Positions 53,648-61,915 of a stretch of DNA of 64,000 nt are shown here, piece after piece. Origin of the DNA: Euzebyella saccharophila (GTDB taxonomy: Bacteria > Bacteroidota > Bacteroidia > Flavobacteriales > Flavobacteriaceae); contig NZ_JACYFJ010000001.1 in assembly GCF_014855495.1 (NCBI RefSeq), positions 1 through 64,000 of the forward strand. Reading direction: 5' to 3'. Positions within the stretch are counted from its first letter, which is position 1; the number at the start of each line of letters is the position of its first letter. The notes under the pieces are model-generated. The model worked only from the letters and a program-made list of their open reading frames with translations, was not told the origin of the DNA and made no database searches. The translations under genes and the position numbers were made by a program.

Positions 53648-53878
53648 ATCAATATTTTAAATAAGAACGATCGTATTCGAATCTAATCAAACCAACCTGA
53701 GTTCTTCTAAACTTTAGCGTGTCTACCTCCCGATGGATATCGGGACCACCACGCCTGCATCAATATTTTAAATAAAACCCTGTGTTCGAATCTCATCAAA
53801 CCAACCTGAGTTCTTATAAACTCTAGCATGTATACCTCCTACCGATAACTATCGGGACATCGGGACCACCACGCCTGC
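53648..53878 (-). repeat. Two tandem decayed copies derived from tRNA-Leu
   Basis: The 5' tRNA sequence GCAGGCGTGGTGG recurs with its 5' end at 53758 and again at 53878, so the repeat periods are 111 and 120 bases. Each copy keeps the acceptor 5' strand, traces of the D and anticodon arms, and a T-loop-like TTCGAA. In each the D loop is split by a palindrome of the type TCCCGAT-N4-ATCGGGA (53728-53745; variant near 53841-53857). The 3' acceptor strand is lacking, so they should not make tRNA. Confidence 0.7.
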
Positions 53879-53957
53879 AACTCCAAAATCAAATTGGGAT
53901 GCAAATATAAAGCAAAATTTGATATCTCTAAATTTTAAAGCATCAAAACTTACTTTT

Positions 53958-53986
53958 TTGTAATTTTAAAAACTAGTCTAATTTCG
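53958..53986 (+). promoter_or_regulatory. Promoter of the M20 dipeptidase gene
   Basis: TTG at 53958-53960, an 18-base spacer and TAATTTCG (one mismatch to TAnnTTTG) at 53979-53986. The ATG follows four bases later, so a leaderless mRNA is possible. Confidence 0.5.
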
Positions 53987-53990
53987 CAAC

Positions 53991-55382
53991 ATGCAAAATG
54001 TACAGGAATACCTTTCCAAAAACAAGGATAGATTTATCGAAGAACTTATTGAACTGCTTAAAATTCCATCTATTAGTGCCGATTCAGCATTTTCGCAAGA
54101 TGTTATTGACACGGCGGAAGCCATAAAATCTGCTTTGGAAAGAGCGGGGTGCGATACCGTTGAAATCTGTGAAACCAATGGATACCCCATTGTTTATGGC
54201 GAAAAGATCATCAATTCTAACCTGCCCACCGTCCTGGTTTATGGGCATTATGATGTACAACCGCCGGACCCGATGGATTTATGGAACTCTCCTCCTTTTG
54301 AACCGGAAATAAGAAAAACCGAAACCCATCCAGAAGGTGCTATTTATGCCCGAGGCGCTTGTGATGATAAGGGTCAAATGTACATGCACGTTAAGGCATT
54401 TGAGTTTATGGTCAAGACCCAGCAACTTCCTTGTAACGTAAAATTCATGATTGAAGGGGAAGAGGAAGTCGGCAGTAAGAATTTGGGTGAATTTGTAGCC
54501 CTGAACAAGGAAAAACTTGCTAATGACGTTATACTGATCTCTGATACTGGCATGATTGCCAATGACATTCCGTCTATCACTACTGGTCTAAGAGGGCTGA
54601 GTTATGTAGAAGTGGAAGTAACCGGACCCAACCGTGATTTACATTCGGGATTGTACGGTGGGGCTGTGGCCAACCCCAACAATATATTGGCTAAAATGAT
54701 TGCTTCCCTCCACGATGAAAATAACCATATTACCATTCCAGGGTTTTATGACAAAGTAGAAGAACTTTCCAAAGAAGAACGAAATCAAATGGCCGAAGCC
54801 CCTTTTAGTCTCGAACGCTATAAAAAGGCTTTGGATATTAATGATGTACATGGAGAGGAAGGATACCTTACCAACGAACGAAATGCCATTAGACCTACCT
54901 TGGATGTTAACGGAATGTGGGGCGGTTATACAGGAGAAGGTGCAAAAACAGTGATTCCCAGTAAGGCCTTTGCCAAAATTAGTATGCGTTTGGTTCCTAA
55001 TCAAGATTGGCAAGAGATTACGGAGCTATTTCAAAAACACTTTGAGTCCATAGCTCCAAAAAGCGTGACGGTAAAGGTGAAACCCCATCATGGCGGACAA
55101 GGGTACGTAACCCCTATTGATACCGTGGCGTACCAGGCAGCTTCAAAAGCGTACGAGACTACATTTGGCAAAACGCCCATTCCACAAAGAAGTGGCGGAA
55201 GCATTCCTATTGTCTCCCTTTTTGAACGGGAATTGGAAAGCAAGACAATTTTAATGGGTTTTGGTCTTGACAGTGATGCTATTCACTCCCCTAATGAACA
55301 TTTTGGAGTATGGAATTACCTCAAAGGCATTGAAACTATACCGTATTTCTATCAATATTTTACGGAAATGAGTTCGAGTTAG
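53991..55382 (+). CDS. M20-family metallodipeptidase
   Basis: The 463-residue zinc peptidase shows the M20 metal and catalytic residues: YGHYDVQPPDP, YARGACDDKGQ, MIEGEEEVGSKNLG, and the distal SPNEHFGVWNYLKG. The dimerisation (lid) domain lies between about 190 and 310. It has no signal peptide and is expected to hydrolyse dipeptides in the cytoplasm. Its stop codon TAG is the first unit of an 11-copy heptanucleotide repeat, so repeat slippage could change the C-terminus only marginally. The upstream tRNA-Leu repeats are not part of its transcript. Confidence 0.94.
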   Translation: MQNVQEYLSKNKDRFIEELIELLKIPSISADSAFSQDVIDTAEAIKSALERAGCDTVEICETNGYPIVYGEKIINSNLPTVLVYGHYDVQPPDPMDLWNSPPFEPEIRKTETHPEGAIYARGACDDKGQMYMHVKAFEFMVKTQQLPCNVKFMIEGEEEVGSKNLGEFVALNKEKLANDVILISDTGMIANDIPSITTGLRGLSYVEVEVTGPNRDLHSGLYGGAVANPNNILAKMIASLHDENNHITIPGFYDKVEELSKEERNQMAEAPFSLERYKKALDINDVHGEEGYLTNERNAIRPTLDVNGMWGGYTGEGAKTVIPSKAFAKISMRLVPNQDWQEITELFQKHFESIAPKSVTVKVKPHHGGQGYVTPIDTVAYQAASKAYETTFGKTPIPQRSGGSIPIVSLFERELESKTILMGFGLDSDAIHSPNEHFGVWNYLKGIETIPYFYQYFTEMSSS

Positions 55383-55453
55383 GAGTTAGGAGTTAGGAGT
55401 TAGGAGTTAGGAGTTAGGAGTTAGGAGTTAGGAGTTAGGAGTTAGGAGTTAGG
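55376..55453. repeat. Heptanucleotide tandem repeat, about 11 copies of GAGTTAG
   Basis: The unit GAGTTAG is repeated without error for 78 bases. The first unit contains the stop codon of the M20 gene. Because the unit length is not a multiple of three, every reading frame meets TAG within 21 bases. Confidence 0.97.
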
Positions 55454-55468
55454 AAAATTATGAATTAT

Positions 55469-55488
55469 GACGTAGGACGTAGGACGTA
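55469..55488. repeat. Short GACGTAG repeat next to the heptamer array
   Basis: Two full units and one partial unit of GACGTAG follow, also seven bases long and differing from GAGTTAG at two positions. Confidence 0.8.
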
Positions 55489-55531
55489 AAACAAATTACA
55501 TTTCAATAAGCCTTCAACCAATCACCAACAA

Positions 55532-56110
55532 TTAAGTCTTCTTCACATACTTTGTGATGATCACAATTTGTTGGCCGTCAACCTTACCCTCAATATATTC
55601 TGCGTTCTCACGGTCTAATGTAATACGGCGTACGGCCGTGCCCTGTTTAGCGACCATGCTAGAGCCCTTTACTTTTAAATCCTTTATTAGCACCACATTA
55701 TCACCATTTTCTAAAATAGCGCCGTTGGCATCACGATGAATAATTTTTTCAGCTTCTGAGAGGCCTTCTCCGGTGGCCTTCGCCCAAGCCAAAGTTTCAT
55801 CTTCCAAATACATCATATCCAACAAATCCTTAGGCCAGCCTTCCTCTTTTAATCTTGCAAGCATACGCCATGCGACCACCTTTACGGCCTCGTGCTCGCT
55901 CCACATACTATCGTTCAAGCAACGCCAGTGGTTGGGTTCCATGGCAACATCCCCTTCAATTTGTGCTAGACAATGAGAACAGACCAACATACTACCATCT
56001 AACCCACCGGTGGAGATGGGTGGCACTTCGTAAACAGACAATTCACTTTCAGCACCACACAACTCACATTTTGAACCACTTCTGGTTTTTAAGGCCTCTA
56101 ATACACTCAT
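55532..56110 (-). CDS. PhnA-domain zinc-ribbon protein (YjdM-like)
   Basis: The 192-residue protein has an N-terminal zinc ribbon (SKCELCGAESEL and VCSHCLAQ) and the C-terminal PhnA domain with DANGAILENGDNVVLIKDLK and VKGSSMVAKQGT. The family was named after an E. coli phosphonate operon, but its role in phosphonate use is unproven. It is longer than E. coli YjdM (about 110) because of a helical middle segment with WRMLARLKEEGWPKDLLD. It stands alone, convergent with the M20 gene and divergent from the 98-residue protein. Confidence 0.88.
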   Translation of the reverse strand: MSVLEALKTRSGSKCELCGAESELSVYEVPPISTGGLDGSMLVCSHCLAQIEGDVAMEPNHWRCLNDSMWSEHEAVKVVAWRMLARLKEEGWPKDLLDMMYLEDETLAWAKATGEGLSEAEKIIHRDANGAILENGDNVVLIKDLKVKGSSMVAKQGTAVRRITLDRENAEYIEGKVDGQQIVIITKYVKKT

Positions 56111-56202
56111 AAAATATTAATTGAGGTTGCAAACTTAATTTTTTTTCGATCTTTCAAAATGTAGGAAGGTTATTTTCTCAATCTTTTTTTTATATTAGGT
56201 AT

Positions 56203-56499
56203 ATGAGCGGACATATAATCGACATGGTAAATAGGATTAAGCAAAACTCCCTTCCTACGAGAAAGAAGTTTCAGGGAGATAATAGGAGCATGCTTTTTCA
56301 TGAAGGTTCCTCGGTAACCTATGACTTTCCTAATCCTACTTCCGAAAAACTAGAAGCCATAAAGTCCAACATAAGAGAAAAAGCTTCACAAGAGCAAAGA
56401 AAATCATTCCTCATACTTGCCATTTGCATCGCTGTAATGGCCGTTTTGATTACCCTTTTTCTGATCAACTACAATTATCGTTTTTCGACACTGGTGTAA
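56203..56499 (+). CDS. Small single-pass membrane protein, unknown function
   Basis: The 98-residue protein has a polar, basic N-terminal half (residues 1-68, with RKKFQGDNR) and one strong membrane helix (FLILAICIAVMAVLITLFLI) followed by a short tail. I do not recognise the family. Its stop lies only five bases before the first BlaI-type operator, so it may be read through into the regulator pair, but it is more likely a separate transcript. Confidence 0.65.
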   Translation: MSGHIIDMVNRIKQNSLPTRKKFQGDNRSMLFHEGSSVTYDFPNPTSEKLEAIKSNIREKASQEQRKSFLILAICIAVMAVLITLFLINYNYRFSTLV

Positions 56500-56503
56500 T
56501 TTA

Positions 56504-56523
56504 AATTCTACATTTGTAGAATT
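56504..56523. promoter_or_regulatory. BlaI-type operator 1 overlapping a -7 box
   Basis: AATTCTACATTTGTAGAATT is a 20-base palindrome (nine pairs around TT) with the TACA/TGTA half-sites typical of BlaI/MecI operators. The -7 consensus TACATTTG (56509-56516) lies wholly inside it. Confidence 0.75.
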
Positions 56524-56532
56524 AAATATTTT

Positions 56533-56550
56533 GTTCTATGTTTGTAGAAC
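56533..56550. promoter_or_regulatory. BlaI-type operator 2 overlapping a second -7 box
   Basis: GTTCTATGTTTGTAGAAC pairs at its outer six positions and repeats operator 1, centre to centre 28 bases away. It contains TATGTTTG (56537-56544). A TTG in operator 1 (56514-56516) lies 20 bases upstream of this box, giving a near-ideal promoter that BlaI would cover at both ends. Confidence 0.75.
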
Positions 56551-56564
56551 AAAAGGAAATCGCC

Positions 56565-56930
56565 ATGCAATTATCAAAATCAGAGGAAGAATTGATGAAT
56601 GTTTTATGGAAGCTAAAAAAAGCTTTTATGAAAGATTTGTTGAAAGCCTATTCAGAACCTAAACCTGCCACCACCACGATTGCAACCCTTCTCAAAAGAA
56701 TGACCGAAAAGGGCTTTGTAGACTATCAGCTTCAAGGTAGGTCGCGAGAATACTTCCCCTTGGTTAAAAAGAAAGACTACTTTTCAAAACACGTTAACGG
56801 ACTTATTCGCAACTTTTTTAATAATAGTCCGGGGCAATTCGCTTCCTTCTTCACTGAAACCACCGATTTAAGCAAAGAAGAATTGGAAGATTTACGCAAG
56901 TTGATAGACAACGAAATTAAAAAGCGTTGA
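56565..56930 (+). CDS. blaI: BlaI/MecI/CopY-family transcriptional repressor
   Basis: The 121-residue winged-helix repressor has the family N-terminus QLSKSEEELMNVLWKLKKAF, the recognition helix area TTIATLLKRMTEKGFVDYQ, REYFPLVKKKDY, and a C-terminal dimerisation helix with LSKEELEDLRKLID. The frame is open to an ATG at 56538, but that codon lies inside operator 2, so the ATG at 56565 is preferred. Two operators in the promoter indicate autorepression. It is followed after two bases by the M56 sensor protease, the classic BlaI-BlaR1 arrangement, though no beta-lactamase gene is near. Confidence 0.93.
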   Translation: MQLSKSEEELMNVLWKLKKAFMKDLLKAYSEPKPATTTIATLLKRMTEKGFVDYQLQGRSREYFPLVKKKDYFSKHVNGLIRNFFNNSPGQFASFFTETTDLSKEELEDLRKLIDNEIKKR

Positions 56931-56932
56931 TT

Positions 56933-59077
56933 ATGGTACTTTACCTTTTAAAATCGGCAGCGTGTTTGGCCGCCTTTATGGCACTCTATAAAATGCTTTT
57001 GGAGCGGGAACCCATGCACCACTTAAAAAGGTTTTATTTATTGGCCGCCGTAATGCTTTCATTTATCATTCCGCAAATTGTTTTCGTAGAATATGTGGAG
57101 TTGCCGCCAACCACTTTTAATTATGAAAATTCATTTAACACTTCCGAAACAACCACTATTATCGCCCCTGAAAAAGAAAACCCATGGGAATGGTGGCAAT
57201 TAGTACTACCTATTTATTTGGCAGGATGTCTCTTTTTTACCATTCGGTTTATCATCCACCTTAGGACTCTCATTAAAAACATCAGGAACAACCCAAAAAT
57301 AAGAACCAAATCTTGGGTCAATGTTTTATTGGAAGATTTCACGGCTCCACACACCTTTCTTCATTACATTTTTTTAAGCCGAGAGGGGTTTGAAAATAAG
57401 GCAATCCCTAATGAAGTATTACTTCACGAAGCGGCCCATGTTAAGCAAAAACACAGTTTGGATGTATTACTAATGGAGCTACTACAGATTGCTTTTTGGT
57501 TCAATCCATTAATCTTCATCCTAAAAAACTGGATCAAACTTAATCACGAATTTTTAGCGGATCATGCCGTTATAAAACAAGGTACGCCAGCAAAAGATTA
57601 CCAACATACCCTTTTAAAGTTTGCTTCATCAGCAACTAATCATCATCAGTTAAACAGAGTTTATTCATCAATCGGTGCGGAGGGAATCCAAAGCATCAAA
57701 AAACGATTCATCATCATGAAAAAAAGAAAATCGACTACTTCGGTGGTACTTAGAAGTTTCGCAGCCGTACCGCTACTGGCAGCCCTTGTAATAGGATTTA
57801 GCGAACAAGTGACAGTGGTTCAACCACAAACGCCGCCTCTAGAAATACAGGTGGGAGCTAGCGCACTAGAAATTGAAACCTACAATAACCTGGCAACCAA
57901 ATACAACGCCATACCACTTCAAGAACGCAAAATACCATTGAACGACTTGCGAACGCTAGAAGTCATTTTCAAAAAAATGTCCCCCAGACAAAAAGAGGAA
58001 GCTCAACCTTTTCCAGAATGTTTTAAAGGTAACAATCAACAACAGACCGTTGACCTCATTGAAATTGCCGTAAACAAAAACGGAAAGTTGTTGGTCGGCA
58101 ATCAGCTTGTAGAATTGGAAGACTTGAAAAGCCATTTAAAACAATTGAACACCGCCAACACCTTTGAAGAAAGAGAGAAAAGCCTTCGAGTAGTCATTAC
58201 AGCGGATAAAAACGCGCCAAAGGTAGTATTGGAACAAATCGATGCCATTATTTCCGATTTTGGAGCTGCCACCGTGAATATAATGGAACACCGCGCCTAT
58301 GCCCAAGAAACGAGTATTACGAAAAAAGAGTTGAAAGAATACAATTCTCTGGCAAGGAGGTACAATAAGATGTTGGACAAAGAGGAGGGTATCCAAATTC
58401 TAAAAAAAGATGTAGACCGAATGGAATATCTCTTCAACAACATGTCCGAAAAACAACGGGCAACTGCAGAGCCATTTCCTGCATTACCTGAACCTCCGAA
58501 ACCTCCTTTACCTCCCAACGCCCCGGCACCACCGCAACAACCAAAGGCGCCATTACCTCCCAATGAAGCATCGGAAGTGGAGGAAGAAATAGTATTGGCC
58601 GTGGAAGTCAATGAAAATGTGATAGAAGAGATACTTATAAAAAAGAATGCTTCCGATACCGAGTATGCCAACTATCAAATTGAAAAAATAGTGGAAAGTC
58701 AAGAAATCTATGATGAGCTAAACCCAATCGTTTATTCAATCAAAGATGGAACGAAAGAGGAAATTCGTGTTCAAACCTCACACAACTATTATAGTCCAAA
58801 AGATGAGCAAAATCCTTTAAAGGATTTGGAAACCGGCAAACCTACTTTAAAACTCACACTTTTTGATGCACCTTATTTTGGACCTGAAACAACACCTGAT
58901 AGACCATCAGACCTTTTTAAAAAAATGGTTCAAAACTGCTCAAAAATATGGTACAAAGGCAAAATTATCAGTAAAGAAGAAGGCTTAGATTTATTAAAGA
59001 AACATAAGTACATACAGTTAGTAAAACACGAAACACCGCACGATGTACCATCCATGACCTTAGATGAATTGGAGTAA
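56933..59077 (+). CDS. BlaR1-like M56 metallopeptidase with ExbD-like and repeated periplasmic modules
   Basis: Four membrane helices carry the M56 zinc site LLHEAAHVKQKHSLD (near residue 165) with a distal LNHEFLADHAV. A further helix near 280 leads to a long periplasmic part instead of a penicillin-binding domain. This part has two copies of a module (YNNLATKYNAIP to EEAQPFPE; YNSLARRYNKML to ATAEPFPA). Between them is an ExbD-like stretch (EIAVNKNGKLLVGNQLVEL, VVITADKNAPK), followed by a proline-rich linker and a C-terminal region of unknown fold. On sensing a signal, such proteases cleave the partner repressor. The start follows the blaI stop by two bases (TTG at 56927 is less likely). 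The signal is unknown. Confidence 0.88.
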   Translation: MVLYLLKSAACLAAFMALYKMLLEREPMHHLKRFYLLAAVMLSFIIPQIVFVEYVELPPTTFNYENSFNTSETTTIIAPEKENPWEWWQLVLPIYLAGCLFFTIRFIIHLRTLIKNIRNNPKIRTKSWVNVLLEDFTAPHTFLHYIFLSREGFENKAIPNEVLLHEAAHVKQKHSLDVLLMELLQIAFWFNPLIFILKNWIKLNHEFLADHAVIKQGTPAKDYQHTLLKFASSATNHHQLNRVYSSIGAEGIQSIKKRFIIMKKRKSTTSVVLRSFAAVPLLAALVIGFSEQVTVVQPQTPPLEIQVGASALEIETYNNLATKYNAIPLQERKIPLNDLRTLEVIFKKMSPRQKEEAQPFPECFKGNNQQQTVDLIEIAVNKNGKLLVGNQLVELEDLKSHLKQLNTANTFEEREKSLRVVITADKNAPKVVLEQIDAIISDFGAATVNIMEHRAYAQETSITKKELKEYNSLARRYNKMLDKEEGIQILKKDVDRMEYLFNNMSEKQRATAEPFPALPEPPKPPLPPNAPAPPQQPKAPLPPNEASEVEEEIVLAVEVNENVIEEILIKKNASDTEYANYQIEKIVESQEIYDELNPIVYSIKDGTKEEIRVQTSHNYYSPKDEQNPLKDLETGKPTLKLTLFDAPYFGPETTPDRPSDLFKKMVQNCSKIWYKGKIISKEEGLDLLKKHKYIQLVKHETPHDVPSMTLDELE

Positions 59078-59080
59078 TCG

Positions 59081-59113
59081 AAAAAAAGCCCTTAAACAAA
59101 GGGCTTTTTTTTG
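59081..59113 (+). terminator. Terminator of blaI-blaR1
   Basis: AAAAAAAGCCCTT and AAGGGCTTTTTTT pair around a five-base loop with a T run, four bases after the stop. Confidence 0.9.
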
Positions 59114-59227
59114 TAACAATTTGTTGAAAACCGCGTTCTAACAGTATCATCAATCATCAAATGTCTTCTTTAGAAACTCTTCTTTTTATCAGGAAAGTTC
59201 TTTAGGAGACACTAAAAACGAACACTT

Positions 59228-60328
59228 ATGTTACAACGTTTCTTCATTCTCTGTTCCGGAGCCGATACTGATATTCTTAACACTTGTTCCAAAGGGGAAC
59301 AAAATAAATATGCCGGCATTGGCGCTACCGTATTCTTTACGGCGTTAATGGCCACTATTGCCTGCAGCTATGCCCTATATACCATTTTTGAAACTATTTA
59401 CAGTGCTGTATTTTTCGGAATTATATGGGGCCTTCTCATTTTCAATCTCGACCGATATATTGTGTCTACCATCAAAAAACGGAACAGCTTTGGCCAGGAG
59501 TTTTTACAAGCGATACCAAGACTTATCCTAGCCATTATCATAGCAGTAGTTATTTCCAAACCCTTGGAAATGAAAATTTTCGAAAAGGAAATTAACCAAG
59601 TACTTCTTGAAGAAAAAAATGAAATGACGCTGGCCAATCAGCAGCAATTGGCTCAACAGTTTACTCCGAATATTGATCAGCTACGAGAAGAAATAAGTGC
59701 CTTAAAACAGGAAATCACGGACAAGCAAGCAGAAACCGATGCCCTGTACGAAATTTATATCAACGAAGCAGAAGGTACCGCGGGCACGGGACTATTGGGA
59801 AAAGGGCCCGTTTATGAAGAAAAACGTGAAAAACACGATGCTTCCCTTTCAGAGCTCAATTCCTTAAAAGCAGGCAATCATCAAAAAATTCAGGAAAAAG
59901 AAAATCAAATTGCCCTACTCAACGCCAATTATGAAAAAAGCGTTACCAAAACGCAGCCCATTATTGATGGTTTTGACGGACTAATGGCTCGCATCAACGC
60001 TTTAGAAAAGTTACCTTGGCTACCTTCATTTTTTATTTTTCTTCTTTTCTTGGCCATAGAAACCTCACCAATCATCGCAAAGTTATTGGCTCCCAATGGA
60101 GAATATGACTTAAAGCTTCAGGACCAAGAAACGAGCTTAGAAACTTGGGTTCATCAAAAAGTGATGCAGCGGTCCCACATTTTACAAACGGATACGGAGC
60201 TCAGTCAGAAAATCTATGATGAAATCAAGGAAGAAGAAGCTGTTTATGCTTATAAGAAACAAAAGGCGGAAGAGCTAATGAAACTTCAGGCGGATGCTTT
60301 TCAAAAAGCTGAAATTAGGAGTCTGTAA
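59228..60328 (+). CDS. DUF4407 membrane protein with central coiled coil
   Basis: The 366-residue protein fits DUF4407: the N-terminus FFILCSGADTDILNTCSKGEQNKYAGIG, two helices (TALMATIACSYALYTIF, AVFFGIIWGLLIFNLDRYIV), a third near IPRLILAIIIAVVISKPLE, then a coiled coil of about 120 residues (about 120-260), a final helix (LPSFFIFLLFLAIETSPI) and a charged tail. In other bacteria this family appears in isolated genes without known function. The coiled coil is predicted to lie on one side of the membrane and could bridge partners. Its gene follows the blaR1 terminator by about 115 bases. Confidence 0.85.
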   Translation: MLQRFFILCSGADTDILNTCSKGEQNKYAGIGATVFFTALMATIACSYALYTIFETIYSAVFFGIIWGLLIFNLDRYIVSTIKKRNSFGQEFLQAIPRLILAIIIAVVISKPLEMKIFEKEINQVLLEEKNEMTLANQQQLAQQFTPNIDQLREEISALKQEITDKQAETDALYEIYINEAEGTAGTGLLGKGPVYEEKREKHDASLSELNSLKAGNHQKIQEKENQIALLNANYEKSVTKTQPIIDGFDGLMARINALEKLPWLPSFFIFLLFLAIETSPIIAKLLAPNGEYDLKLQDQETSLETWVHQKVMQRSHILQTDTELSQKIYDEIKEEEAVYAYKKQKAEELMKLQADAFQKAEIRSL

Positions 60329-60331
60329 AAA

Positions 60332-60676
60332 TTAGGCCTGGTCAAGAAAATTGGACACTTTTTTAAGTATTACCTTAAAAACATCATCAAGAGAGGTGTC
60401 TCCTAATTCCAATTTTTCCTTATGGGTTTCAGCGAACTCGAATGTTTTCTCCATTCCCAACACACTAAACTTGTATTTAAGTTTATGCACCAGTTCTGCA
60501 GCACTTCTGGGCTCTCCTATCTTAATATGATAAAGATATTTTCCCAAATCAGAAGTGTATTCGGTCTTCATAATGGCCACAAACTTAGCTTGGAACTCAA
60601 AGTCTTGTGTTCCTACCAGTTCTACCACGTAATCTAAGTTGGGTATTTCCCTTAAAAAATCTTGTGTCGCCTCCAT
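60332..60676 (-). CDS. Orphan histidine phosphotransfer (HPt) protein
   Basis: The 114-residue all-helical protein has the HPt phosphorylation motif AAELVHKLKYKFSVLGM with His64, followed by the conserved helix ending FAETHKEKLEL. It accepts phosphoryl groups from hybrid kinases and passes them to response regulators. Neither kinase nor regulator is in this window. It converges with the DUF4407 gene, three bases apart. Confidence 0.85.
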   Translation of the reverse strand: MEATQDFLREIPNLDYVVELVGTQDFEFQAKFVAIMKTEYTSDLGKYLYHIKIGEPRSAAELVHKLKYKFSVLGMEKTFEFAETHKEKLELGDTSLDDVFKVILKKVSNFLDQA

Positions 60677-60913
60677 TGTTAAAGCTCGTTCTTCTATTCT
60701 TTATGTGGGGGATAAAGAAACGAACAAATCAAATGTACGAATTATACTACTTTAATTTGAGAAAATGTTGCAAAAAATATAAAAACCATATCCTAGAGCC
60801 AGCATTTATGTGGTCATAAGTAAAGTTGGTCTAAAATAACGGATTAAAAAATGAGATATTGCTCTGTTAAACGTAAAGGCTATTTCAAAAACACGGTTTC
60901 TTTACAGAACATT

Positions 60914-61915
60914 TTAATTTCCCCAAATCCGTTTCCATAGAGCAGACAATAACTTTTTGGCATCGCCCCTATCCCTAGGTATTTCCTTCACTTTTACATC
61001 CCCATTCTTAGGAGAAAGTAAATAGCTGAAAGCAAAACGTTCCTCATCCGGGTTCAAACTCATCAAACCAAATCGCAAATCATTGAAATAAAGTCTATCG
61101 TCCTTTTTCTGAATGGTGTACCATCCTTCTGAGATTTCAGTAAGTCTTTTAAGCTTATCATTTTTCTGAAGGTTTCCTAACAAATCTCTATTCTTGGGAT
61201 ATCTTTTAAATTGAATACCCTGCGTATCAAAAAAGGAATAATCGGCTATCAAATAGGCATCTCCCACATCAATATTCGCAGACCACAGTAAGGTATTGAA
61301 CGGACTGGGCCTCGTATTCATTTCCCGGTAATCAATTCCCTGTTCTTTTAAATTTCTATCAAATTGATAAAAGGACGCCGCCTTTAAAACCAAGGTCAGT
61401 AACAAATAAATCGAGCTGATTTTCAATCCCAAGTCATTCAGTTTTCTGCGCTTCGCGGATGTTCTTTTATGAAACATCGCCAAGACCAAACAAACTAAAA
61501 AGGGCAAGGTGTATAAAGGGTCGATGACAAAAATGCTCTGAAATGCCAACCGTATATCAAATGGCCAGAACAACTGCGTTCCCCAAGTTGTAAACGCATC
61601 CAGTAATGGATGGGTAATCAAACCCCAAAACATTAGCCAAGACCAGTCTTTGGCCGTTGCCCTACTCCTCCTTTCTACTTTGGAAATCATCCACCCAAAA
61701 ACGGGAGCGAACAGTACCGAAAAGAAAATGGAATGACTGAAACCTCTATGCATTTCGGTAGCGGTTACGGTATCTACAAAGTGTTTTGAAAGTACATCCA
61801 AATCAGGAATTGTTCCGGCAATGGCACCGTAAAGCATTGCTTTATTGCCCACTCGTCTTCCTAGTACCGCTTCACCAACCGCGGCACCTAAAACTATTTG
61901 TGTGAGGGAATCCAT
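60914..61915 (-). CDS. Inner-membrane metal-dependent hydrolase (DUF457/YdjM-like)
   Basis: The 333-residue protein has the N-terminal signature DSLTQIVLGAAVGEAVLG, the metal-binding patterns GTIPDLDVL, HRGFSHSIFF and HPLLDAFTTWGTQLF, and about four membrane segments. A soluble C-terminal part of about 150 residues (LKEQGIDYREMNTRPSPF, YRLLIADYS-like strands) follows. Its ATG directly abuts the stop codon of the MutS-like gene upstream, so the two are translated as a unit. Relatives are named after membrane hydrolases of the YdjM group; substrates are unknown. Confidence 0.9.
   Translation of the reverse strand: MDSLTQIVLGAAVGEAVLGRRVGNKAMLYGAIAGTIPDLDVLSKHFVDTVTATEMHRGFSHSIFFSVLFAPVFGWMISKVERRSRATAKDWSWLMFWGLITHPLLDAFTTWGTQLFWPFDIRLAFQSIFVIDPLYTLPFLVCLVLAMFHKRTSAKRRKLNDLGLKISSIYLLLTLVLKAASFYQFDRNLKEQGIDYREMNTRPSPFNTLLWSANIDVGDAYLIADYSFFDTQGIQFKRYPKNRDLLGNLQKNDKLKRLTEISEGWYTIQKKDDRLYFNDLRFGLMSLNPDEERFAFSYLLSPKNGDVKVKEIPRDRGDAKKLLSALWKRIWGN

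Noticed and set aside
55376-55488. CRISPR array
   Set aside because: The units are seven bases long without spacers, so this is a simple tandem repeat; no cas genes are present.
56538-56564. Upstream ATG of blaI (nine extra residues)
   Set aside because: It lies inside operator 2 and a -7 box; the ATG at 56565 starts the conserved part of the family.
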